DNA from: Pseudogulbenkiania sp. MAI-1
Lineage (GTDB): Bacteria > Pseudomonadota > Gammaproteobacteria > Burkholderiales > Chromobacteriaceae
Assembly: GCF_000527175.1 (NCBI RefSeq)
Contig: NZ_AZUR01000001.1
Coordinates: forward strand, 3,745,001-3,809,000
DNA length: 64,000 nt
Direction: 5' to 3'
The notes under the pieces were generated by a model. The model made no database searches. It saw nothing but the letters and a program-made list of their open reading frames with translations, and had not been told where the DNA came from. The stretch's first letter is position 1, and each line of letters starts with the position of its first letter. The translations under genes were made by a program, and so were the position numbers. Shown here in pieces: positions 1-8,206 of the stretch.

Positions 1-1335
1 CTCGGTCAGCTGCAGCACGCGCAGGGCGTCGCGCGCGGCGATGGTGCCCATGCTGACCTTGTCCTGGTTGTGGCACTCGGTCGAGCGCGAGAACACCGAG
101 GCCGGCATGGTCAGCTTGAGCGCCTCGGCGGTGCAGGCCGAGGCGGTAATCTGCACCGCCTTGAAGCCGTGGTTGATGGCGGCGCGCTCGCCGCTGGAGC
201 CGGACAGGTTCTGCGGCAGGCCGTGGTTGTAGCGGGTGTCGACCAACAGCGCCAGCTGGCGGTCCATCAGGTCTGCCAGGTTGGCCACGGCGTTCTTCAT
301 GCCGTCCATAGCGAAGGCGATGTGGCCGCCGTAAAAGTGGCCGCCGTGCAGCACGCGCTCCAGCTCCGGGTCGATGATCGGATTGTCGTTGGCGCTGTTC
401 AGTTCGTTCTCGATGTCGCGGCGCAGCCACGGCAGCGCGTCGCGCAGCACGCCGATCACGTGCGGCGCGCAGCGGATCGAGTAGCGATCCTGCAGGCGGA
501 TCTGCTCGCGCGCCGCGCCGCCCTTGTCACCATCATCGAGATCGGCGTAGATCCACGCCGCGATCTGGTTCTGGCCCTCGTGCGGCTTGACCGCGAACAG
601 CGCCGGGTCGAAGTGGCCGCGGTTGCCCTTGAGCGCGAGGCAGGCCAGCGCGGTGAGCCGCGCGGTCAGCCGCGTCAGGTACTCGGCGCGTTCGAAGGCG
701 AGGCAGGCGAGCCCGGTCATCACCGCGGTGCCGTTCATCAGCGCCAGCCCTTCCTTGGGAGCGAGGCGGAGCGGGGCGATGCCCAGTTCGGCCAGCACCG
801 CGGCGGCCGGGCGGATCTCGCCGTGGTAGCGCACCTCGCGCTCGCCGCACAGCACGCCGGCCACGTAGGACAGCGGCGTGAGGTCTCCGCTGGCGCCGAC
901 CGAGCCCTCGGCCGGGATCAGCGGCAGCACGCCGTGGTTGAGCAGGTCGGCCAGGCTCTGCAGCAGCACCCAGCGCACCCCGGACACGCCCTGCGCCAGC
1001 GAGTTGAGGCGCGCCGCCAGCACCGCGCGGGTGGCGGCCTCGTCGAGGTAGTCGCCCAGGCCGCAGCCGTGGTAGCGCGTCAGGTGCAGCGGCAATTCGG
1101 CCACCAGCGCCGGCGGGATGCTGACCGTGCAGTTGTCGCCGTAGCCGGTGTTGACGCCGTACACCTCCCCGCCGTCCGCCAGCAGGCCGGCGAGAAATGC
1201 GGCACCGCGCTCGATGCGGGCCGGAAAGTCGCCGTCGGCCAACGCCACGCCCTGGCCGGCGCGCGCCACGCGGCACACGTCCTCGATGGACAGGCGGCCG
1301 CTGCCGATGCTCAGTGCTTGCTTGTATTCGCTCAT
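1..1335 (-). CDS. HAL/PAL/TAL-family aromatic amino acid ammonia-lyase (partial, 3' end beyond window)
   Basis: The minus-strand frame begins MSEYKQALSIGSGRLSIEDV and stays open to the left edge, so the C-terminus is missing. The Ala-Ser-Gly triad that cyclises to the MIO electrophile is at residues 148-150 in the context GSVGASGDLTPLSY, and YGVNTGYG, NGTAVMTG and SANDNP are further family signatures. These lyases remove ammonia from His, Tyr or Phe. The residue pair expected to set substrate choice reads Tyr-His (TRYHGCG), not the Ser-His usual in histidine lyases, so histidine is not assured as substrate. It follows the LpxL-like acyltransferase by 45 bp in an aryl-polyene operon, where such lyases are recurrent members; supplying a hydroxycinnamate-type starter is an inference. 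Confidence 0.88.
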   Translation of the reverse strand, partial: MSEYKQALSIGSGRLSIEDVCRVARAGQGVALADGDFPARIERGAAFLAGLLADGGEVYGVNTGYGDNCTVSIPPALVAELPLHLTRYHGCGLGDYLDEAATRAVLAARLNSLAQGVSGVRWVLLQSLADLLNHGVLPLIPAEGSVGASGDLTPLSYVAGVLCGEREVRYHGEIRPAAAVLAELGIAPLRLAPKEGLALMNGTAVMTGLACLAFERAEYLTRLTARLTALACLALKGNRGHFDPALFAVKPHEGQNQIAAWIYADLDDGDKGGAAREQIRLQDRYSIRCAPHVIGVLRDALPWLRRDIENELNSANDNPIIDPELERVLHGGHFYGGHIAFAMDGMKNAVANLADLMDRQLALLVDTRYNHGLPQNLSGSSGERAAINHGFKAVQITASACTAEALKLTMPASVFSRSTECHNQDKVSMGTIAARDALRVLQLTE

Positions 1336-1380
1336 GTGTCTCGTCCCTTGCGGCCCGCCGTCCGACGACGGGCCCGCGCC

Positions 1381-2286
1381 TCAGGCGCGCCAGAAATCGT
1401 AAAAATTGAACCACTGCAGCGGCACGCGGCGCGCGTGATGCTCCAGCCGCACGGCATAGCGGGCGATCACCGCCCCCAGCGCCTCGCGCCGGGTCTTGCG
1501 CGGCAGCGCGATGCGCTCGGCGAACGGCTCCAGCTCGATGCGGTAGCGCCCGTCTTCCTTCAGGCAGAACAGCAGGTAGACCGGGCACTCCAAGAGGCTC
1601 GCCAGGATCCACGGCCCTTCGGCGAACGGCGCCGGGCTGCCGAGAAACGCTGCCCGCTGCACGCGGCCGTTGTCGCTGGCCGGGGTGCGGTCGCCGACGA
1701 TCACCACCCATTCGCCGTTGTCGATCTTGTCCTTGAGCAGGATGGCGGTATCCACCCCCATGTCCGGCACGTGGAGCAGGTTGACGCCGTAATCGCCGCT
1801 GGCCGCCGCCAGCAGACCGGCAAAACGCGCGGCGTGGCGGGTATAGACCACGGCGTTGACCTTGCGCACGCCGGCGGCGTGGCCCAGCGCGCGGCACATT
1901 TCCAGGTTGCCGAGATGGGCGCCGACCAGCAGCGCCCCCCGCCCCTCCGCCGCCAGCGCCTGCAGCGCCGCGCTGCCAGGCACGTTCACCTCGCCGGGAC
2001 GGCCGGCCCAGGCCGCCATCTTGTCCAGCGCCGCGTCGGCAAAGCTGTACAGGTGGCGGTAGACCTCGCCTGCCGTCACCGGGCGCGGGTCGCGGTTGGC
2101 TACCCGCACCCGCTGCAGGAAGTCGCGCGAGGCGGCACGCGCGGCGCGGCCGGTCAGGAAGAAGTAGCCGACGATGGGGTACAGCAGCCAGCGCACCACG
2201 GCCGGGCCGGCCAGGCGGAACAGCCACAGCAGCGCCTTCATGCCGAGCAGCGAACCGCGCTCGGCGGCGGTGCTCCACTGGCTCAT
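1381..2286 (-). CDS. LpxL/HtrB-type acyltransferase of the aryl-polyene cluster
   Basis: A 301-residue protein starting MSQWSTAAERGSLLGMKALL. A hydrophobic N-terminal segment (about residues 15-45) would anchor it to the inner membrane. The middle resembles the lauroyl/myristoyl acyltransferase family: LLVGAHLGNLEM carries the H-x4-E-like catalytic motif, and DRTPA and the LECPVYLLF region follow. Its start codon overlaps the stop of the upstream glycosyltransferase gene in an ATGA, so the two are translationally coupled. In APE clusters an acyltransferase and a glycosyltransferase, sometimes fused, are thought to link the polyene to its membrane lipid carrier; here they are separate genes. 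The exact acceptor cannot be read from sequence. Confidence 0.85.
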   Translation of the reverse strand: MSQWSTAAERGSLLGMKALLWLFRLAGPAVVRWLLYPIVGYFFLTGRAARAASRDFLQRVRVANRDPRPVTAGEVYRHLYSFADAALDKMAAWAGRPGEVNVPGSAALQALAAEGRGALLVGAHLGNLEMCRALGHAAGVRKVNAVVYTRHAARFAGLLAAASGDYGVNLLHVPDMGVDTAILLKDKIDNGEWVVIVGDRTPASDNGRVQRAAFLGSPAPFAEGPWILASLLECPVYLLFCLKEDGRYRIELEPFAERIALPRKTRREALGAVIARYAVRLEHHARRVPLQWFNFYDFWRA

Positions 2287-3029
2287 GCCGCCCCCTTGAG
2301 CCGGCGCCGCAGCAGGGCGGGCGCGCGCGGCAACATGGCGAAGAACAGCCGGGTGTGCATCCTGCTGATGCGCACGTTGTCGGCGAGCGCGTCGAAGTGA
2401 GACAAGCCGTCGGCCGGATAGGTCACCCGCGTCGGCAGATTGACGACTTCCAGCCCCTCCCAGTACAGCCGCACGATGATCTCGATGTCGAAATCCATGC
2501 GCGTCGGGATGGCCACGCGTTCGATCAGGCTCACGGTGGCGGCCAGCGGGTAGCAGCGGAAGCCGCACATCGAGTCGCCGATGGCGAACGACAACGTCTC
2601 CACCCACACCCAGAAGTGGGTCAGGTAGCGGCCGTACAGCCGCGCCTTGGGCACGCTGGCATCGTACACCGGCTGGCCGGCGATGACGGCCGCCGGGCGA
2701 GCTTGGGCCAGGGCCAGGAAGCGCGGCACGTCGTCCAGCGCGTGCTGGCCGTCGGCGTCCACCTGCAAGGCGTGGCTGAAGCCCGCCCGATGCGCCAGCC
2801 GCATGCCGTGCATCACCGCCGCGCCCTTGCCGCCGTTGACCGGCAGCCGATGCAAATGCAGCAGGGGTTCGGCCGCGGCCAGCCGTTCCAGTTCGCGCCG
2901 CGTCGCCGCGTCGCTGCCGTCGTCCACCACCCATACCGGCAGGCCGAACGGCGTAAGCCGCGCCAGCACCGCCGCCATGCTGCGGCCGTGGTTGTAGCAC
3001 GGGATGACGAGGCAGGGGGAGAAGCTCAT
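2283..3029 (-). CDS. Family 2 glycosyltransferase
   Basis: A 248-residue GT-A fold protein. The N-terminus SFSPCLVIPCYNHGRSM is the classic nucleotide-sugar-binding strand; VWVVDDGSD follows, and LQVDADGQH (about residues 89-97) is the metal-binding DxD region. No membrane segments are obvious apart from a weakly hydrophobic stretch near residue 140. It overlaps its neighbours on both sides by 4 bp (ATGA), placing it inside the APE operon between the AMP-ligase/dehydratase fusion and the acyltransferase. A role in building the aryl-polyene lipid head group is inferred from this context. Sugar donor unknown. Confidence 0.88.
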   Translation of the reverse strand: MSFSPCLVIPCYNHGRSMAAVLARLTPFGLPVWVVDDGSDAATRRELERLAAAEPLLHLHRLPVNGGKGAAVMHGMRLAHRAGFSHALQVDADGQHALDDVPRFLALAQARPAAVIAGQPVYDASVPKARLYGRYLTHFWVWVETLSFAIGDSMCGFRCYPLAATVSLIERVAIPTRMDFDIEIIVRLYWEGLEVVNLPTRVTYPADGLSHFDALADNVRISRMHTRLFFAMLPRAPALLRRRLKGAA

Positions 3030-4717
3030 GGCTGGCGTAGCGTCAGGCGGCCGGACGACACCTTGCGCCCGGCCACCTCGTAGGCGAAGGCGAGCTTGCC
3101 GGCGGCGGCATCCCAGTCCAGTTGCAGCGTCAGCGCGTCGTGCGGCTCGACGATGTCGGCGAACTTGATCTGTTCCATGCCGGCAAACTCACCCTGCACC
3201 CCCAGGTGCAAGGCGGCCAGCCGGCGCGCCCAGTGGATCTGCACCACGCCCGGCAGCACCGGGAAGCCGGGGAAGTGGCCGTCGAAACAGGCCAGTTCGG
3301 CCAGCAGCGCAATGTCGAAACGGGCGCGGGCGCCGTCGACCTCGGTCCGGCTGAGCGGCGGCATGAAATCCGGTTTCATCGTCGATTCCTTTTCGAACAG
3401 CGCGGTCAGCGCGGCGCGGTCCAGCTTGCCGCGCTCGGTCAGCGGCAGCGCCTCGACCACGCGCCAGCGCCGCGGCAGCAGCACCGGCTCGTACCAGCGC
3501 GCCAGATGATCGCGCAGCGCCTGACCCAGCGCCAGCTTGCCGTCGGTCGCCAGGGCGGTCTGTCCGGCGGCGGACAGCTGCAGCACCGCGCACAGCGTCT
3601 GGCGGCGCGCCGACAGTACCAGCAGCGCGGCGGCCTCCACCCAATGGTGCTCGGCCAGCCTCTGCTCCTGCTCGGGCAACGACAGGCGCTTCTCTTCCAG
3701 CTTGACCACGCGGTCGAGCCGGCCCTTGAGCACGAAGCGGCCGTCCGGCAGGAATTCCACCGCGTCGGACGACTGCCACGGCGCGCCGTCCGGCAGGTAG
3801 GGCGAGGCCACGGCGAGCGCGCCGTCGTCCGCCGGCGTGCAACGCACCACCGGAAACGGCGTCCACACCACGTTGCCGTGCTGCTGGCGGCGCCAGGCGA
3901 TGCCGCCGGTCTCGGTGCTGCCGAACACCTCGAGCGGTGCCGCGCCGGCCTCAGCGGCGAAGCGTGCGGCCGTGGCCGGCGGCAGGGGGCCGCCGGAGGA
4001 GAAGCACTGCACGACATGCGGCGCCAGGTCGGCCAAGTCGATCAGATCGGGCAGGCGCGACAGTTGCGCCGGGCTCGCCACCACGCTGACGCGGCCCAGG
4101 CGGCGCGCGGCGTCGAGCAGCGCCTCCGGTAGGAAACGCGGCAGCACCTCGAACGGCCGCCCGGCGGACAGCGGCCACAGCAGGCGGAACAGCAGGCCGT
4201 AGATATGGTGGTGCGGCACCGTGGCCAGCACCGGCGCCTCCCCCATCTCGTGTCCAAAGCAGCGCTCCAGCACCGCCACCTCGGCCGACAGCTGGCGCAG
4301 GCTCTTGGCGATGCGCTTGGGCTCGCCGGTGGAGCCGGAGGTGAACAGCAGCACGCCGGCGCGTTCCGGATCGAGCGCGGCGAGGCGCCGCCCGGCCAGC
4401 GGCGGCGCGGCGGCGATGGCGGCGTCGTCCAGCACGGCGTCGAAGGCGCCGGCGAGGCCGGCCAGCGTGGCCGGCAAGGCATTGTTGGGGATCACCACCG
4501 CGCTGCCGGCATGCCAGCAGGCGAACAGGCCGACGGCGAAGTGCCAGGCGTCGTCGGCGATCAATACATAGCGGCGGCCGGGCACCAGCGTGGCCGCCAG
4601 GCCGGCGACCGCGGCGGCAAACTCGCCCCAGGCGAGCGGCACACCGTCGCGCAGCGCGACGACGTGAGCGGCGGCGCGGCCCTCGGCCAACAGCGTTTCC
4701 GGGGCGAGGAAGCTCAT
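3026..4717 (-). CDS. Fused AMP-dependent acyl ligase and ApeI-type hotdog dehydratase
   Basis: One uninterrupted 563-codon frame. Residues 1 to about 445 form an adenylating enzyme: the P-loop is LLFTSGSTGEPKRI, followed by the FSSGG and EVFGSTETGG motifs, the A8-like LKGRLDRVVKLEEKR, and LTERGKLDR near the C-terminal lysine. Residues about 447-563 (beginning MKPDFMPPLSRTEVDG) match the small FabA/FabZ-like hotdog dehydratases of aryl-polyene clusters, with FDGHFPGFPVLPGVVQ as active-site region. In other APE clusters these activities usually sit on separate genes; here no stop lies between them. A start at the internal ATG (3379) could in principle also give free dehydratase. The ligase would load the aromatic starter on a carrier protein and the dehydratase would introduce the double bonds. 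Neighbouring genes overlap by 4 bp at both ends. Confidence 0.87.
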   Translation of the reverse strand: MSFLAPETLLAEGRAAAHVVALRDGVPLAWGEFAAAVAGLAATLVPGRRYVLIADDAWHFAVGLFACWHAGSAVVIPNNALPATLAGLAGAFDAVLDDAAIAAAPPLAGRRLAALDPERAGVLLFTSGSTGEPKRIAKSLRQLSAEVAVLERCFGHEMGEAPVLATVPHHHIYGLLFRLLWPLSAGRPFEVLPRFLPEALLDAARRLGRVSVVASPAQLSRLPDLIDLADLAPHVVQCFSSGGPLPPATAARFAAEAGAAPLEVFGSTETGGIAWRRQQHGNVVWTPFPVVRCTPADDGALAVASPYLPDGAPWQSSDAVEFLPDGRFVLKGRLDRVVKLEEKRLSLPEQEQRLAEHHWVEAAALLVLSARRQTLCAVLQLSAAGQTALATDGKLALGQALRDHLARWYEPVLLPRRWRVVEALPLTERGKLDRAALTALFEKESTMKPDFMPPLSRTEVDGARARFDIALLAELACFDGHFPGFPVLPGVVQIHWARRLAALHLGVQGEFAGMEQIKFADIVEPHDALTLQLDWDAAAGKLAFAYEVAGRKVSSGRLTLRQP

Positions 4718-5274
4718 GGGCGCGACTCCGGGTGGCGCCAGCGGCGGTACAGCCACTCGCCGGCGAACAGCGCGCCCATCGCCAGATAGGACAGCAGGCC
4801 GTTGTACAGCAGCCAGTACGCCTGCCCGGCGGGCAAGGCGGTGTAGCCGGCGACGGCGGCGTTGAGCACGAAGAAGCCGCACCAGACGCGGGTGACGTTG
4901 CGGGTGTAGGCCACGCCGGCCGGCGGCAGATCGGGGGTGATCTGGCGCGCGAAACGCTCGATCATGCTCGGGGGATGGATCAGCGTATGACCGAACACCA
5001 GCAGCATCGACAGGCTGATCAGCGCCGGCATCAGCCGCAGCAGCATGGCGCTGCCGGACAGCGTGACCGCCGCCGACAGCGCGATCAGGCCGAGCAGGCG
5101 CAGCCGCTGCACCCCGGCGAAGCCCTGCCACAGCGCGCGGCTCTGGCGCCGGTAGCGCAGCAGCAGCACCAACAACAACGAGGCCCCGACCAGGCGGGGC
5201 TCGAAGTATTTCAGCGCCAGGAACACCGCCAGCGGATAGGCCAGGGCGCCCAGCAGGGCGAGCAGACGCTTCAT
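4714..5274 (-). CDS. Multi-spanning membrane protein (COG4648-like) of APE clusters
   Basis: A 186-residue, very hydrophobic protein with about five predicted membrane segments (roughly residues 3-20, 28-42, 60-95, 130-150 and 155-175). The conserved centre reads LVFGHTLIHPPSMIERFARQI, followed by TRNVTRVWCGFF. This matches the uncharacterised COG4648 family found next to the carrier proteins in aryl-polyene loci. The ATG lies directly after the second carrier protein's stop, and the 3' end overlaps the ligase start by 4 bp. No biochemical role is established; involvement in membrane transfer or anchoring of the product is a guess. Confidence 0.8.
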   Translation of the reverse strand: MKRLLALLGALAYPLAVFLALKYFEPRLVGASLLLVLLLRYRRQSRALWQGFAGVQRLRLLGLIALSAAVTLSGSAMLLRLMPALISLSMLLVFGHTLIHPPSMIERFARQITPDLPPAGVAYTRNVTRVWCGFFVLNAAVAGYTALPAGQAYWLLYNGLLSYLAMGALFAGEWLYRRWRHPESRP

Positions 5275-5280
5275 GCGCGA

Positions 5281-5535
5281 TCAGGCGGCGAGCAGCGCTT
5301 CCACCGCCTTGATCACGTCGTCCACGGTGCGCACGGTCTTGAATTCGTCCGGCTTGATGCGCTTGCCGGTGAGCTGCTGCAGCTTGATCGCCAGATCGAC
5401 GGCGTCGATGCTGTCGAGCTCCAGCTCGGTGAACAGATTGGCCGAAGGCGTGACCTTGGCCGGGTCGATTTCGAACGTCTCTTCGAGGATGACGCGCAGT
5501 TCCTCCAGGATCTGCTCGCGATTCATGCTGCTCAT
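5281..5535 (-). CDS. Acyl carrier protein (second of a pair)
   Basis: An 84-residue acidic helical protein. The phosphopantetheine attachment serine lies in LFTELELDSIDAVDLAIKL. The first ATG gives MSSMNREQILEEL and overlaps the previous carrier's stop by 4 bp, supporting this start; a second ATG three codons on is possible. APE pathways use two carrier proteins, one holding the growing polyene and one supplying extender units; which is which cannot be assigned here. It would be activated by the phosphopantetheinyl transferase encoded divergently at 7361. Confidence 0.93.
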   Translation of the reverse strand: MSSMNREQILEELRVILEETFEIDPAKVTPSANLFTELELDSIDAVDLAIKLQQLTGKRIKPDEFKTVRTVDDVIKAVEALLAA

Positions 5536-5798
5536 GCCTGTGCTTCCCGTTGTTGTGCGACGAACTGCGCCAGCGTGGCCACCGAGCGGAAATGCTCCTT
5601 GGTGGCCGGATCGCTGGCTTCCAGCTTGATCTGGTATTTCTTCTTCAGCGCGACGCCCAGTTCCAGCGCGTCGATCGAGTCCAGCCCCAGCCCTTCGCCG
5701 AACAGCGGCGCGTCGGCGTCGATGTCGTCGGGGGTGACGTCTTCCAGCTCAAGCGCGGAGATGATCAGCAGCTTGATCTCGTGTTGCAGCGTACTCAT
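5532..5798 (-). CDS. Acyl carrier protein (first of a pair)
   Basis: An 88-residue acyl carrier protein with the modification motif GEGLGLDSIDALELGVAL. It begins MSTLQHEIKLLIISALEL and ends in a Gln/Glu/Ala-rich tail. Its start lies inside the 3' end of the upstream acyltransferase gene (50-bp overlap) and its end overlaps the next carrier gene by 4 bp, an arrangement typical of tight co-translation. It is only distantly similar in sequence to the second carrier, consistent with distinct functions in the polyene assembly line. Confidence 0.93.
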   Translation of the reverse strand: MSTLQHEIKLLIISALELEDVTPDDIDADAPLFGEGLGLDSIDALELGVALKKKYQIKLEASDPATKEHFRSVATLAQFVAQQREAQA

Positions 5799-6576
5799 GT
5801 ACGGTTTCCTTCCTTGCCAGAGCCTGGCTGAAATAGTGTTGCAGCGCCTCGCTCAGACGGCGCGAGGCCAGCGAGGACGGCGTATCGGGGGGCACCAGCG
5901 CGGCGACCTGCAGCGGTTCGCCGACTTCCAGCGTGAAGTGGAAGCGCTGCGGCGGAATCTGGTACCAGCGCTTGTCCTTGGTCAGCGTGGACGGCGTGCA
6001 GCTCAGCACCACCGGCAGGATCGGCGCACCGGATGCCAGCGCGATGTGCGCGGCGCCGCGCTGGAATTTCAAGGGCGCACCGGGCACGGTGCGGGTGCCT
6101 TCCGGAAAGATCACCAGGTTGTCGCCCTGCTGCAGCGAGCGGGCGCAATCGGCGATCAGCGTTTCCGAGTCGTCGTTGCGGATGTAGCCGGTGGTGCGCA
6201 CCACGCCGCCCAGGAACGGGCTGTCCCACAGCGCGGCCTTGACCACGCAGTTGGCCTCGCGCATCCGCGCGATGATGGCCACCACATCGATCAGCGTCGG
6301 ATGGTTGGCCAGCACCAGCATGCCTTGGGCCGCGCGCAGCCGCTCCCCATCCTTGACCTCCAGCGTCATGATGCCGACCCGGCACATGAAGCCGATGAAC
6401 ACGGCAAACGCCCGCTGGATCACACGTCGGGCCAGCCGGCAGCGCCGGCCGTCGGCGGCCGGCACCAGCTTGAGGAACGGAAACACCAGCAGGGTCAGCA
6501 GCAGGCCGCCCTCGCTGAACAGCGCAAACGCCAGCCCGGTCATCGCCAGGCGCCACAGATAATTGAGCCTAAGCAC
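5749..6576 (-). CDS. 1-acyl-glycerol-3-phosphate acyltransferase-like protein (PlsC/LPLAT fold)
   Basis: A 275-residue membrane-associated acyltransferase. The H-x4-D catalytic box reads LANHPTLIDVVA, the acceptor motif is FPEGTRTVPG, and a hydrophobic anchor (LAFALFSEGGLLLTLLVFPF) opens the protein. The start is placed at the GTG at 6576 because GGAGG lies 7 nt upstream and the product then begins (M)LRLNYLWRLAMTG, as in homologous APE acyltransferases; more upstream starts fall inside the ketosynthase gene. It overlaps the ketosynthase-like gene by 8 bp and the first carrier gene by 50 bp. Likely attaches an acyl chain of the APE lipid. Confidence 0.87.
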   Translation of the reverse strand: MLRLNYLWRLAMTGLAFALFSEGGLLLTLLVFPFLKLVPAADGRRCRLARRVIQRAFAVFIGFMCRVGIMTLEVKDGERLRAAQGMLVLANHPTLIDVVAIIARMREANCVVKAALWDSPFLGGVVRTTGYIRNDDSETLIADCARSLQQGDNLVIFPEGTRTVPGAPLKFQRGAAHIALASGAPILPVVLSCTPSTLTKDKRWYQIPPQRFHFTLEVGEPLQVAALVPPDTPSSLASRRLSEALQHYFSQALARKETVHEYAATRDQAADHLRA

Positions 6577-7270
6577 GCGCCAGCCTCCGGCCCGCCAGCA
6601 CGGCCTCGTCGGCAGCACCGGCCAGCGCCTGGGCCAATGCCACGCCCTGAGCCCCGTCTGCCTGCGCGCCACTATCCCGGCTCAGCCGCCAGGGCTCGCC
6701 GCCGGCCTGCAGCAGCATAGCCAGCGCCAGCGGCTGCTGCAGCGCCGGATCGACATCGCGGTAGAAGGGCAACAAGGGCAGGTCGGCGTAGAGCAACAGC
6801 ACCGGCTGTTCAGGACAGGCCATCTGCTCCAGCGCGGCCTGCAGCAGACCCGCGCCCAGGCTCTCCGCCCCGGCCGCCACCGCCGTGGCCGGCGCGGTGT
6901 CGCGGCGGATGATCGACAGCAGGCCGGCGATGGCGTTGTGCACCGACAGGCTGAACAGCGTGGGCGACAGTTCCTCGTCGCCGGCCAGCGCCTCCAGCAT
7001 CAGATGGGTGCGATTGACCTCGCCGTGGCGGGAAGCGAAGACCACGCGCAGTTCCGGTCGATCAGCCGCGCACTGCCGGGCCACATGCAACGTCATGCGC
7101 GCCAGCGGCGACAGCCGACGACGCAGGCCGGCCTCGACGAAGCGGCAGGCGGGAAAGTCCACCGCCTCGACCACTGCCGCCGGTAACCTCAGCGCGCGCC
7201 ATTCGCCGGGCTCGCTGGCCAGCGGCGACCAGGCGGCCCAGCCGGACACATGTAGAATCGTCTCTTGCAC
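6569..7270 (-). CDS. Beta-ketoacyl synthase-like chain-length factor
   Basis: A 233-residue protein resembling the short, N-terminal-only ketosynthase family (Ketoacyl-synt_2 type) annotated as chain length factor in aryl-polyene clusters. FASRHGEVNRT and LSPTLFSLSVHNAIAGLLSI are the recognisable stretches; the His-Asn near residue 131 replaces the region around a normal catalytic site and no canonical active-site Cys motif is present. It would pair with a full ketosynthase lying outside the window. First gene of the leftward operon, 90 bp from the divergent phosphopantetheinyl transferase. Confidence 0.82.
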   Translation of the reverse strand: MQETILHVSGWAAWSPLASEPGEWRALRLPAAVVEAVDFPACRFVEAGLRRRLSPLARMTLHVARQCAADRPELRVVFASRHGEVNRTHLMLEALAGDEELSPTLFSLSVHNAIAGLLSIIRRDTAPATAVAAGAESLGAGLLQAALEQMACPEQPVLLLYADLPLLPFYRDVDPALQQPLALAMLLQAGGEPWRLSRDSGAQADGAQGVALAQALAGAADEAVLAGRRLARA

Positions 7271-7319
7271 CGTGAAGAAGCCCCGCCCCGCGCCCGCCGG
7301 GCGATCCCGAAAAGCCGCT

Positions 7320-7349
7320 ATTCTAGATCAGACACGGCGGGCCCAACAA
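7320..7349 (-). promoter_or_regulatory. Candidate sigma70 promoter for the leftward APE operon
   Basis: On the minus strand TTGTTG (7349-7344) and TAGAAT (7325-7320) are spaced by 18 bp, about 50 bp upstream of the ketosynthase-like start. The 90-bp space must carry promoters for both directions; this is the best match I see for the leftward one. Confidence 0.4.
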
Positions 7350-7360
7350 GGAAAACCCAA

Positions 7361-8053
7361 ATGCATGAATCCGTCGTTTTCCTGGCGAAAATGGACGATC
7401 CTGCCGCCAACCTCGCCGTTCCGGCGGGAATTCCGGCCTCTCTCGGGCGGCGCGCGCGGCAGCACGAGCTGGGGCGCGCCCTGGCGCTGGCGGCCCTGCG
7501 CCAGCTGGGGGCATCGGGCGTCGCGCTCAGCGCCGACTCGCCGCCGCGGCTGCTCGGCACGACGGGCCGCGCCCGCTCGGTATCGATCAGCCATCGCGGC
7601 AGCTGGGTCGCCGCGCTGGCGAGCAGCGCCGAGGCGGCGGGTGTCGATCTCGAAGTGGGGAAGGCACGGGACTATGAGGCGGCGCTGGAACTGTTCCTGT
7701 CCGCGCCGGAGCAGGCCTGGCTGCAACGCCGGTCGGAACTCACGGCGGCGCAGCGCTTTTACCGCGCCTGGACGCTGAAGGAAGCGCTGGGCAAGCGCGC
7801 CGGGCGGGGGTGGGACAGCCAAGCGGAAGATCTCGACCTGGTGCGGGCGGCCGGCGGCGACGCCCCGTTCGGCGGCCACCTGGAGTGGCCGGAGCGGCAG
7901 CTGACACTGGCCGTGGCGCTATCGGTTCCGCATAGCCGACTGCGGCTGTACGACTGCAGTGCTGGAGCGCCGCGCTTGCTCGGCCTCCCCTTCCTCGACT
8001 GGCGCGCGGGCTACGCCGCGGCGGCTACGCACCCGCCGGAACAGGAGGGCTAG
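7361..8053 (+). CDS. 4'-phosphopantetheinyl transferase (Sfp/AcpT type)
   Basis: A 230-residue transferase that moves phosphopantetheine from CoA onto carrier-protein serines. The magnesium-binding motif GVDLE carries Asp96 and Glu98, and WTLKEALGK carries Lys140-Glu141; SVSISHRGSWVAAL is the family's conserved His strand. The ATG at 7361 gives MHESVVFLAKMDD with AAGGAA just upstream; the frame is open for 32 further codons but these look non-coding. Divergent from the APE operon, so it most likely serves the two carriers at 5281-5798. Confidence 0.9.
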   Translation: MHESVVFLAKMDDPAANLAVPAGIPASLGRRARQHELGRALALAALRQLGASGVALSADSPPRLLGTTGRARSVSISHRGSWVAALASSAEAAGVDLEVGKARDYEAALELFLSAPEQAWLQRRSELTAAQRFYRAWTLKEALGKRAGRGWDSQAEDLDLVRAAGGDAPFGGHLEWPERQLTLAVALSVPHSRLRLYDCSAGAPRLLGLPFLDWRAGYAAAATHPPEQEG

Positions 8054-8090
8054 CCGTCAGGCCAGCGGCAGCTCGTGCGAGACGTCGTGC

Positions 8091-8189
8091 AGCATCCGCC
8101 AGAAACTGCCGCCACACCGCGACAGCCCGTCGTGGATCCAGACGGTGCGCGGCATGGGCTACCTGTTCCTGCCGGAATTGAGGGGGTAG
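8091..8189 (+). pseudogene. Remnant of an OmpR-family response regulator C-terminus
   Basis: About 32 codons ending in a stop read SIRQKLPPHRDSPSWIQTVR followed by GMGYLFLPELRG. This is the last part of a winged-helix DNA-binding domain (helix end, then the I-x-T-V-R-G-x-G-Y wing). Nothing upstream in any frame restores the receiver domain, so it is a leftover of a deleted two-component gene between the phosphopantetheinyl transferase and the diiron-protein gene. Confidence 0.6.
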
Positions 8190-8206
8190 CCCGCACCGGC
8201 CTGCGC

